From Pseudomonadota bacterium (GTDB lineage Bacteria > Myxococcota_A > Polyangia > Haliangiales > Haliangiaceae), in NCBI GenBank assembly GCA_022360315.1, contig JAKSDA010000624.1:1-64000 (forward strand): 64,000 nt of DNA, read 5' to 3'. Positions 49,920-58,700 of this stretch are shown one piece after another; the first letter of the stretch is position 1; every line of letters starts with the position of its first letter. The position numbers and the translations under genes were made by a program. The notes under the pieces were generated by a model. The model was not told the origin of the DNA and searched no databases. It saw nothing but the letters and a program-made list of their open reading frames with translations.

Positions 49920-50224
49920 ATCCATGGCGCAGATACCTCGGCTGACCCCGGTGAGCCTGCGCTGTTGAGCACCCCAGGGTGTCGATCGCGAGTCTATTCG
50001 CTGCAAATTTCCAATGGTGGTATGTAGGGTTTGACTTGGTGTTGTGCCTGGGCGTGGCGCACAGAGCACATTGTTCTGCGCATTGCCCGTACAGGCAGGG
50101 TTTTTTGAAAGAGCAGTGAGATCATTGATTTCACGCCTACGGATGGCGATCGAGGTTTCGTGGCCTGGTTTGTGCATTTACGTGTTTTGGTCATCGAGAC
50201 CTTGTCACCGGCCAGAGACTCACC

Positions 50225-53128
50225 GTGTCATCTACACACGATCGAAACACCGTTCCCGTCGAGCTCGAGCACCAAGACATCGCGCGGCCGAGTGTACGGA
50301 GCACGGCATTGCTACGAAAATTGCCACTCGAGCAAGTAGCGGAACAGCCGCTGCCCTTCCGGCCGATGTTCAGAAATCAGGACACTGTGCCGATTGGCGA
50401 GGGCCGACGGCTGAACGGATGCTGTGAGGAAAGAGCCCTCGACAAGCCGGACAACCTGCCCCGGCCCGGTGACACGATTGATCATTATGAGCTCATTCGC
50501 GAACTGGGAAGGGGCGGAATGGGCGTTGTATACCTCGCCCGTGACACCAAGCTGGCCCGGCTGGTCGCTATCAAATTTCTACTCGATAAACACGCACGGC
50601 TGAGCGATCGCTTTCTGATCGAGGCCCGCGCCACAGCCCGCTGTCATCACGAAAACATCGTGATCATTCACGATGTCAATCGGTATCGCGATCACTCGTT
50701 CATGGTACTCGAGTACTTGCCCGGCCAGCCTCTTCGCGCGCTCTTGGATCGCGGTCCCCTGCCTGCCCAGCGCGCTGTCGAGCTCATGATCCCGGTCCTG
50801 CGCGCTCTGGCACGGGCCCACGCCCACGGCATTATCCATCGCGATCTCAAGCCCGAAAACGTCTTTGTCACCGATACCGGTGCCATCAAAGTGGTCGATT
50901 TTGGCATCGCCAAGGTGCTATCTGGCCGCACTGCCGAGTCCATGTCCTGGCAGGTTCGGCGACCTGATCCGTGCGAGGACATTCAACTCACCCCTGCCGG
51001 CGGTTTGCTGGGCACGTTGCCGTATATGTCTCCCGAGCAACTGCGCGGCAGCGACATCGATCAGTGCGCCGACCTGTGGGCAGTGGGGATCATGCTCTAC
51101 GAAATGGTTGCTGGCGGCCATCCGCTACGACCGCTGAGCGCCAAAAAGCTGTTCGAGATGACCGATAGGGATGATCCGATACCGAGTGCCAGCGAGCGCT
51201 TGCCCGAAATCGGCCAGCTCGGATCTCTCATCGATCGCTGCTTGATGGCGCGCAAGGCCGATCGCATCAGCTCGGCCAGCGAGCTTCTGGACGAGCTCGA
51301 GTCGTTCGCGAGCGCCGGTCACACGACCACTCTGAGTGACGGCGAGAGCCCGTTTACTGGCCTGTCCGCCTTTCAGGAGTCCGACGCGGATCGGCTCTTC
51401 GGCCGCGCGCAGGAAACCGTCGGGATCGCAGCCCAGGTGCGCAGACAACCACTGGTTACAGTGATGGGTCCGTCCGGAACGGGCAAATCGTCACTCATCC
51501 GCGCCGGGGTGATTTCAGCTCTCAAGCGTTCAGGCGAGGGCTGGAAATCGCTGGTCATCCGGCCGGGACGCCGCCCTCTCGGCGCTCTGGCCGACGCCCT
51601 GATGCACGCCGACACCGGTAGCGGGAATGTCGAATTGACGCCGGACGGCCGCGACCGGGCGCGCCGCAGCGACCTGGTCGCGGGCTTGCGCGACCAGCCG
51701 GGCTATTTCGGCGCCGTACTGCGCGGCTGGGCAGGCCGAAAGCAGTGCCGGTTCGTGATCCTGATCGATCAGTTCGAAGAGCTTTACACCCTGGGTGCCG
51801 ATGACGGCGAACGCGCGGCGTTCATACAGTGCCTGGAAGGTGCCGCCGACGACGCGGGATCGCCGCTGCGCCTGGTTGTAACCATCCGGTCCGACTTTCT
51901 CGAGCGCGCGGTCAATGCGCGCGACTACATGGCCGATTTTGCTCAGGGGCTGACGTTCTTGCCGCCCATGGATCGTGCGCATCTGCGCCAAGCCCTGACC
52001 GCGCCGGTCGAAGCTGCCAACTGCCGCTATGAAACCGACGAACTGGTCGAGGACATTCTCGATGGGCTCGAGGCCACCCCGGGCGCTTTGCCGCTTTTGC
52101 AATTCGCGGCCAGCAAGCTGTGGCAGGCCCGAGATCGCGAAAATCGGCTGCTTACCCGAGCCAGCTACAACGCCATGGGCGGCATTGCCGGCACTCTGGC
52201 CAGCCACGCCGATGCGGTGATGACCACCATGACTGGCGGCAAACTGGCACTGGCCCGAGCGATTTTCCAGCGTCTGGTCACTCCCGAGCGCGCTCGCGCG
52301 GTCGCCAGTATCGACGAGCTCTGCGACCTTCCCGGCGACTCCGACGACATCGAGCACGTTGTCCACCATCTCGCCGACGCCCGCCTACTGGCCATCGAAG
52401 ATGGCGCCGACCGGGGCAGCAGCACGGTCGAGCTCATCCACGAATCGCTCATCGACAGTTGGCCGACCCTGCGTCGCTGGCCCGATGATAATCAGGAAGG
52501 TGCGGAATTTCTGGCCCGAATACGGGTTGCCAGCCAGGAATGGCAACGGAGCGGACGGGCCGCGGGTATGCTGTGGCGCGGCGAGCCAGCACGGCAAGCA
52601 CGAGCCTGGCATGCGCGTTACGAGGGCGAGCTGTCCGACCGCGACCGGCTCTATCTCGACGCCGTGTTTGCTCTGAGCCATCGCACGACCCGGGTCAAGC
52701 GAGCCGCGATCGTCGGCACCATTGTGTTTCTGGCTTTGATCGCTGTGGCGGCGCTGGTAGCCGTGGTCGCGCTACGGCAGGCAGAGTACAGGGCTGAGGC
52801 GAGGGCTGCTGAGCTCGCCGAACAGTTGGAAAAAAACAACTCTCTGATCGCGCAGCGAAGCGAACTCTTGCGTCAGGAGCAAACCGCACGACAACGAGCA
52901 GAAAAGACTGCGGACGGCGCGCGCCAGGCCGAAGCCGAGGCCCGCGAGGCCGAAAAAGACGCCAGAGCCAGCGCAGCCGGGTGGCAAACGTTGTTGGAGG
53001 AAAAGCGCAGTAACGGCCGGCTCGGCCGTTGGCCTGGCAACAGAACACCTCGTTTGATCCACAAACAACGTGTTTCTGTTGTCCTGCTGGCCTATTTGTC
53101 GAGCTCGTGGCGCTGCAGGAGCTTGTAG
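50225..53128 (+). CDS. Ser/Thr protein kinase fused to STAND NTPase and coiled coil
   Basis: A 967-residue membrane-associated signalling protein. After a 75-residue N-terminal tail, the eukaryotic-like kinase domain has GRGGMGVVY, VAIKFLL, the catalytic loop HRDLKPEN (Asp207) and DFGIAK, so it should be active. A second module starts with FTGLSAFQESDADRLFGRAQE and the P-loop GPSGTGKSS (residues 415-423), typical of the nSTAND1 ATPase found in kinase-WD40 proteins, with ILIDQFEELYTL as Walker B. A membrane span (AAIVGTIVFLALIAVAALVAVVAL) and a coiled coil follow. Homologues usually continue into WD40 repeats; here the coiled coil ends in an odd Arg-rich tail that overlaps the convergent activator gene by 37 bases, suggesting C-terminal truncation. 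Confidence 0.9.
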   Translation: MSSTHDRNTVPVELEHQDIARPSVRSTALLRKLPLEQVAEQPLPFRPMFRNQDTVPIGEGRRLNGCCEERALDKPDNLPRPGDTIDHYELIRELGRGGMGVVYLARDTKLARLVAIKFLLDKHARLSDRFLIEARATARCHHENIVIIHDVNRYRDHSFMVLEYLPGQPLRALLDRGPLPAQRAVELMIPVLRALARAHAHGIIHRDLKPENVFVTDTGAIKVVDFGIAKVLSGRTAESMSWQVRRPDPCEDIQLTPAGGLLGTLPYMSPEQLRGSDIDQCADLWAVGIMLYEMVAGGHPLRPLSAKKLFEMTDRDDPIPSASERLPEIGQLGSLIDRCLMARKADRISSASELLDELESFASAGHTTTLSDGESPFTGLSAFQESDADRLFGRAQETVGIAAQVRRQPLVTVMGPSGTGKSSLIRAGVISALKRSGEGWKSLVIRPGRRPLGALADALMHADTGSGNVELTPDGRDRARRSDLVAGLRDQPGYFGAVLRGWAGRKQCRFVILIDQFEELYTLGADDGERAAFIQCLEGAADDAGSPLRLVVTIRSDFLERAVNARDYMADFAQGLTFLPPMDRAHLRQALTAPVEAANCRYETDELVEDILDGLEATPGALPLLQFAASKLWQARDRENRLLTRASYNAMGGIAGTLASHADAVMTTMTGGKLALARAIFQRLVTPERARAVASIDELCDLPGDSDDIEHVVHHLADARLLAIEDGADRGSSTVELIHESLIDSWPTLRRWPDDNQEGAEFLARIRVASQEWQRSGRAAGMLWRGEPARQARAWHARYEGELSDRDRLYLDAVFALSHRTTRVKRAAIVGTIVFLALIAVAALVAVVALRQAEYRAEARAAELAEQLEKNNSLIAQRSELLRQEQTARQRAEKTADGARQAEAEAREAEKDARASAAGWQTLLEEKRSNGRLGRWPGNRTPRLIHKQRVSVVLLAYLSSSWRCRSL

Positions 53129-54444
53129 ATATACGTGCGATCGATCCCGGCTTCTGAAGCGGCCCGGGATACTTTGCCGCCGTAGGCCGCGAGCAGCTTG
53201 CTCACATAAATTCGCTCAAAGGCATTGAGCACAGCCTGGCGGGCCTCAGAAAAGGGCAATGAGCAATCCACGGTGATCTGGCACTTGCTGTCGCCGGTGT
53301 CCGCGACGTGCAGGTCTCTTGTGTCCAGTACGGTCAAGTCCTGGAACACCAGATAGCGCTCCAAGAAATTGCGCAGCTCGCGGATGTTGCCCGGCCACGC
53401 ACTGGTACGCAGCGATTGCAGAAACTCCGGCGTGGTGATCGATTCAATGCGCTCGCTGGACACTCCCATGCGCGCGAGCAGGCGCCTGGCCAAGTGCGGC
53501 AGGTCGCCCGGGCGCAGCCGCAGCGGCGGAACGTCGATGGTTACTACAGCGAGGCGATAGTAGAGATCTTCGCGGAAGCGTTTGTGGTTGACCTCGCCGC
53601 GCAGGTCGCGATTGGTCGCCGCAATGATCCGCACGTCGATCCTGTGCCGGACATTGGAGCCCAGGCGGCGCACTTCGCGATTCTCAATGACGCTGAGTAG
53701 CTTGTTTTGCAGATCGAGTGGCAGCTCGCCGATCTCGTCGAGAAAAATCGTCCCGCCGTGCGCCTCTTCGAACGAGCCCTTGCGGCTGGTCGCCCCGGTG
53801 AAAGCGCCCTTCTCCTGGCCAAAGAGCTCGCTCTCGAGCAGATTGGCCGGAATGGCGCCGCAATCGAGCATGACAAAGGGCCCGTCCCGGCGCGAGCTCT
53901 CGCGATGAATCGAACGCGCTGTCTCGCTCTTGCCGGTTCCAGTTTCGCCTTGCAGCAAGATCGTGATATTGGTACCCGCAGCGCGCTCGAGCATGGCGAA
54001 CATGGTGCGCATGGCAATGGACTGTCCGACTAGATCGCCAAACCCAGTCCGATGGGACAGGGCTATGTGATTCTGTTGACTGATGTACTGGAAGCGCACC
54101 TGGCTGTGCCCCAGTTGCAATACGCTGTGGTGTTTGAGGTAGGCATCATTGATGTGTAGGCCGTCGACGATCGTGCCGTTGCGGCTGCCCAGATCGCGCA
54201 CCTTCGCGCCATTGTCATCGATCACGATTTCGCAGTGAAAACGGGATACCGTGTCATCGCTGACGATCAAGTCGCACGATGGATGAGCCCCGATCGTGGC
54301 GCGATCACTCTTCGACTCCCATTTGGTGCCGCAATCCTTTCCTTCCACCACTTCGAGGCGAAAACCGCGTACGGTATGGATGGATCTTCCATGCTCGTCA
54401 ATACTGACCGTTAGATTGTCCAGATCGCGAAAATCGTCAGACAT
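53092..54444 (-). CDS. FHA-domain sigma-54-dependent transcriptional activator
   Basis: About 450 residues in three parts: an FHA phosphothreonine-binding domain (TIGAHPSCDLIVSDDTVSRFHCEI, RDLGSRNGTIVDG), a sigma-54 AAA+ domain (Walker A GETGTGKSE, GAFTGA loop, Walker B GGTIFLDEIGELP, R-finger region RFREDLYYRLAVV) and a C-terminal Fis-type helix-turn-helix. The FHA domain would couple it to a Ser/Thr kinase, plausibly the convergent one at 50225. ATG 54444 is preferred because the longer N terminus (to 54501) lies inside the 89-bp dispersed repeat and reads as repeat sequence. Confidence 0.93.
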   Translation of the reverse strand: MSDDFRDLDNLTVSIDEHGRSIHTVRGFRLEVVEGKDCGTKWESKSDRATIGAHPSCDLIVSDDTVSRFHCEIVIDDNGAKVRDLGSRNGTIVDGLHINDAYLKHHSVLQLGHSQVRFQYISQQNHIALSHRTGFGDLVGQSIAMRTMFAMLERAAGTNITILLQGETGTGKSETARSIHRESSRRDGPFVMLDCGAIPANLLESELFGQEKGAFTGATSRKGSFEEAHGGTIFLDEIGELPLDLQNKLLSVIENREVRRLGSNVRHRIDVRIIAATNRDLRGEVNHKRFREDLYYRLAVVTIDVPPLRLRPGDLPHLARRLLARMGVSSERIESITTPEFLQSLRTSAWPGNIRELRNFLERYLVFQDLTVLDTRDLHVADTGDSKCQITVDCSLPFSEARQAVLNAFERIYVSKLLAAYGGKVSRAASEAGIDRTYIYKLLQRHELDK

Positions 54445-54460
54445 GGCGAGCGAATGTACC

Positions 54461-54549
54461 ATCGGTTGCCAGGATAATTCGAAGTGCTTGTCGCCTGGCA
54501 TTCTTCAGATCCAGTCAACGGCTGCGGGCGGTGATGAATGGCGGTCGAC
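54461..54549 (-). repeat. 89-bp dispersed repeat, copy B (inverted)
   Basis: Inverted relative to copy A at 49831-49919. The pair brackets the kinase and activator genes, 4.6 kb apart. It covers the upstream region of the activator gene. Confidence 0.8.
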
Positions 54550-54585
54550 AAGGCCGTCGGCCTGCCGAGTGCGGCGGGCACCTAA

Positions 54586-54744
54586 GAGCCGGTCCAAAAA
54601 CTCTCCGCGTCGCCAGAGCGGCGATCCATCACCGCCAGCGGGCTTGCTCGTCGGTCAAATACACCGAGTATTATCCACTCCCCGCGCACCCACTGGCGGC
54701 GCGCCTCGCCGCTCTGGCTCGGTCCGAGGTTTTTGGACCGGCTC
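54586..54744 (-). mobile_element. 159-bp miniature inverted-repeat element derived from an IS5-family insertion sequence
   Basis: Ends are inverted repeats GAGCCGGTCCAAAAAC / GTTTTTGGACCGGCTC, with a second inner match (cgccagagcggcg / cgccgctctgg). TAA occurs directly outside both ends (54583-54585, 54745-54747), fitting a 3-bp TNA target duplication. On the minus strand a GTG at 54664 opens V-Y-L-T-D-E-Q-A-R-W before a TGA, the usual beginning of IS5-type transposases, then the frame breaks. So it looks like an internally deleted copy that keeps the left end and first transposase codons and joins the right end. It would need a transposase in trans. Confidence 0.75.
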
Positions 54745-54851
54745 TAAGTAAGAAATTCCAGCGCTTTGTTCCCCGCGCGGCGGTGGCACGCCCACTGCAA
54801 TACAGCATTGTGAATTACGAAATGAGAACAGTCAGATAAAGGGGAATTAGG

Positions 54852-55733
54852 ATGTACAAATCACTTGAACAACACACCAAACAGACCTGTTCGACCAGCA
54901 GTATCCAAAAAACCGACCATCGCGTGCGATACGTGATGGGGCTCGGGGTTGCGTTGCTGCTCCTCGATGTGACCGGCTGCGGGGTGGGCGAACACGAGTT
55001 GTCCTCGCGGACGCAGGAGCTTGTGACCGGCAATGGACTCACGCCCACTGCGCTGGAGAAAAATTTGCCCGCGCTGAGCGCGCTGGGCGGCCGGGCTCTG
55101 AGCAGCGCCGGTCCTGTCGGAGGTGCCTGGCCGCTCGATTCCGAAACTGCTGGAGTTCTGGCTGCAACGGCCGCCGGCCGCCGCGTTCTCTCCTATGCCA
55201 TGAAATGCGCCCTGGACCGGAACGATGTTGTTGTCGTTGAGAGTGACTACGCGCAGTATAAATTTAGCGGCGGTCTCGGCGTGGCACCGGAATGGAAGAC
55301 GCACGGCGCCCTGGAGCCAGGCCAACAACATGCCGTGTCGGCTTGTGTTCTGGCTCATGTCAATGTATTTGGCGTAACTGTACCCATATCGCTGCGCGAC
55401 TATCGCACCCTGGACACGAGTGCGGACGAGAAAGCTGGTTATGAGAGCCACGAGGCGACCTTTTTTGGCAACCTGTTCTCGGCATCACCGGCCATGTACG
55501 TCTGTTCTGGCGATTCGGATATGTCTACTGGCGATGGTGAGTTGCGGCAATGCAGCGTTCTATCGGATGCGAGCTCTGTCCAGACTCGGTGTGGTTTTAC
55601 TTTGGTCGGTTCGTGCCGCGATGTATGCGACAGTGAGATCGAGGGCAGCTACCGAAACTGCTGGGACAGTCCGGCCAGGGACGGTCTCTTCTTTGCCGAG
55701 ACAATGAGCGTCTGGCTCGATATTTACGGCTAA
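54852..55733 (+). CDS. Hypothetical exported lipoprotein
   Basis: A 293-residue protein with a membrane signal and lipobox D-V-T-G-C near residue 43, followed by a Ser/Gly-rich stretch and a mixed domain with eight or so Cys (KCALDRND, VSACVLAHVN, YVCSGDSD, RCGFTLVGSCRDVCDSEIEGSYRNCWD) that likely form disulfides. It resembles myxobacterial lipoproteins of unknown function with the block CVLAHVNVFGVTVPISLRDYR. A GGGG ribosome binding site precedes the ATG. It sits just downstream of the miniature element. Confidence 0.65.
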   Translation: MYKSLEQHTKQTCSTSSIQKTDHRVRYVMGLGVALLLLDVTGCGVGEHELSSRTQELVTGNGLTPTALEKNLPALSALGGRALSSAGPVGGAWPLDSETAGVLAATAAGRRVLSYAMKCALDRNDVVVVESDYAQYKFSGGLGVAPEWKTHGALEPGQQHAVSACVLAHVNVFGVTVPISLRDYRTLDTSADEKAGYESHEATFFGNLFSASPAMYVCSGDSDMSTGDGELRQCSVLSDASSVQTRCGFTLVGSCRDVCDSEIEGSYRNCWDSPARDGLFFAETMSVWLDIYG

Positions 55734-55792
55734 CCGAACCTGTGTACAGAGTGCTGAACCGGTCAGCGCAGCACGGTCTTATCGTTCATCGT

Positions 55793-58700
55793 CTATTGAG
55801 CCCAGCTGTGGAATAGCACAAGGGTGCGCGCGTGATCCGGTATCTGTTCCAGAAAGCTCGTTCGCCAGTTGACGTCGCCGATCTTGTCAGCTCGCTGCAG
55901 CAACCGATCACGCGCGACCGAGATGGCGGTGCGAGCCTTGTCGCGATCGCCGGTTTCATGCAGGGCCTCTGCCCAGACCAGATAAATCGCGGCTTCGCTG
56001 CCGTCCGAGGTGCCCAGCTCGGTCATCAGGCCGATCGCCCGGCTCGCCTGCTCCAGGGCCTCGGTGGGCTGCTCGAGGGCGAGCAGAACGCGCGCCAGGG
56101 TGCCCCTGGCCGTGACTTCGACCAGCGAGCGCTCGGGACTGAGTGTGACGGCCGTACGGGCCTGCTTTTCGGCCTGTGCATACTGGTCGCCCAACAGCGA
56201 GATGGTGGCCAGGGATATTCGCGCCGAAGCTGCCACGCGCTGCTCGTTGGATTCGGCAGACCTCAGGGCAAGACTGCGCGCTTCGTCGAGCTTGCTCTGG
56301 TACGCTAGGGCCAGGCTCAGGTTGTGGCGAAACACATCGACCAGTGTATCGAGCTTCATGTCCTCGGCGGTTGCCAGTGCGGTGCGAAGCGTGGCTTCTG
56401 CTTCTCGGTACAATCCCAGCTCGAGCTCGGCAAAGCCCGCGTTGCCCTGCTGGTCGCACGCATTGTGCAGGTCACCCACCTCTTCGTAATACACCACCGC
56501 TCGTCGCAACCCGCGGAGAAAGGCGGCGGGATTGCCCTCGACAAACCATCCTCGACAAGCGAACGCTGCGTAGACCCGGGCGGTGACGGCCGGGTCCACG
56601 GCCTGGATCGAGGTCATTTCGCTATCGACCTGTTCGAGCAGCCTCTGCCCGGTCGCCTGCCGGCCGTGAATGAACAAGAGCCACGACAATCTCGCGGCCA
56701 CAATGAGCCAGCCCGACAGATCGTGCTGGGCTGGGCGACCGCGAGTCATGGCGACGGCCTGCTCTTCGAGCGCGTTTATATCGTTACGCGCACTATGAGA
56801 AGCCGCCATGTCCTCGGCCACCTCGTACCACTGCCGTCCACCGCAGGGCAGAAGCGACAGGGCGTCCTGGCCGCGAGCGAGCGACTCGTCGTGCTGGCCA
56901 CGCCACTGATAGGCCTTTACCTGTATGGCGCGCAACGTGGCCAGAGTTTCGTCCCTCGCCCCGCTTGCCACGGCTCGCTCCGAGATGGCCAGTGCGGCTT
57001 CGAGATCGCCTGATCTGCAGGCGTCCAGCGCTGCTCGAGCGAGAAAAGGCAGGGCTTGTTGTCGCTCACCGGCACGCTCGAAATGCTCGGCGACGACCAG
57101 CGCGTCGGCTTCGCCCACTTGCTGGAGCCATTGCGCGGCCAGGCGATGGCCGAGTCTGCGATCGTCGTCTGTGAGCATGCTGTATGCGGCCTCGCGGATC
57201 AGGGCATGGCGAAAGTGATACTCAACCTGGCCGGCGAACTTGCACGACTCGGCCTCGACTAGAAGCTCCGACTCGACCAGCCATTGCAGCTCCAGGCTGG
57301 TATCGACGTCGGCGCCAGTCAGCGCTACCAGGCTGCCGCTCCACACTCGCTCGCCCATGATGCTCGCAGCTCGCAGAATGCGCCGCGCAGTCGCGGGAAG
57401 TCCTTGCAACCGCGCGTGCACCATGGCCAGGACCGTATCGGGCAGCTCCCAGCGGTGGGCAGCCGCACTGCGTATGAGCTCTTCGAGGTAGAATGCGTTA
57501 CCATCGGCCCGCTCGACCAGTTCGGCAACTCGACTGGCAGCGATATCACGACCGAGAGCGGCGTGGATGAGCTTCCTGGAGTTGTGCGCTGATAGTCTGC
57601 GCAACGGTACCTCGACGACATCGTGCTGCGACCATAGTTTGGGAAAGGCATCATGCATCTCGGGTCGGCCCACCGCCATGATCAACAGCGGCCGCTCGGC
57701 CAGCTTGTGCAATGCGGAATCGATCCAGGCGACCGTGGCCTGGTCGCCCCAGTGCAGGTCTTCCAGGACAATCAGCACCGGATGCTGGTGAGTCTCGGCG
57801 GCGAGAAAATCCTCGCAGGCGCGGCGAATCTGCTCGCCCATGAGCCGGGAATCCCGCCGCGCAGCGCGGAGTTGAACGTCGTCTTGGTCGTCCCATGGGG
57901 TGTTGATCAGCTCGCCCATAAACCTGGCGATACGGTCCGCGTCCTGGGCGGGGACAGACCTGGCCACGCGAGCCGCGAGCATTCGGCGGCAATCGTCCAC
58001 CGGCAGGCCCTCCCGAACTCCGGCCAGCCCGCGTATCGCTTCGCCCAGCAAATCCAGCGGTGAGCCCGAACGCATGGGGTCACCGCTGCTCTGCCACACA
58101 GCGATCTCGTGACCGCCTTCGGCGATCTGGTGCAAGAATTCCCGCAGCAGTCGAGATTTGCCCATGCCGGCTGGCCCGGTGATCAGCACGGCACGGGCCG
58201 CATTCTCATCCACGCATTCCTCGACCGTCGCCGCGAGCAGCGCCATTTCGCGCACACGGCCGACAAACGGAGTACGCTGGCCGAGCAGTTTCGAGTAACC
58301 CAGGCTGACCTGCTCGCGGACCAGCGTCGCGACCAGCCCGTGGTGCTCGATCTCAAAGCTCGGGTCGAGTAACCGTGCGGTCATGTCGCATACCCGAATG
58401 ACGTTGGAGTCGGCACACCGGCTGGTGGCCAAAAGCTTCGCAGCCCGATCGATCACCTCACCGAGCACCTGCTCGTGACCAATTACCGCTCGTCCAGTGG
58501 TCATGGCAATAGCGCGGTCGGACATCAAGCGGTGCAACTCCAGGGCGATGCGCGCAGCAGTCTCGGCCTGGTCGGTCGCCGCGGACCGGGTATCGACCAC
58601 TGCGATCATCGCGCCATTGGCCAATTGGTGGAATCGAACGCCCGATGACTGGTAGCGCTGCCGCAACTTGTTCAGCGCGTCCGGGAGCATCCCTGCGGTG

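Larger units (their letters stand above)
49507..50224. other. 718-bp gene-poor, lower-GC region with repeats
   Basis: No convincing gene. The region is visibly richer in A and T than its surroundings. It holds a short tandem repeat (49537-49569), two imperfect 30-bp units of gtcgac-ccagt-ctcac-gcccg type at 49803-49860, and one copy of an 89-bp dispersed repeat (49831-49919). It probably contains the promoter of the kinase gene and debris of past insertions. Confidence 0.5.

Noticed and set aside
53011..53081. Inverted repeats near the end of the kinase gene considered as a terminator
   Set aside because: Stems such as AACGGCC/GGCCGTT lie within coding sequence and are not followed by a T run; they may still help separate convergent transcripts but cannot be called.
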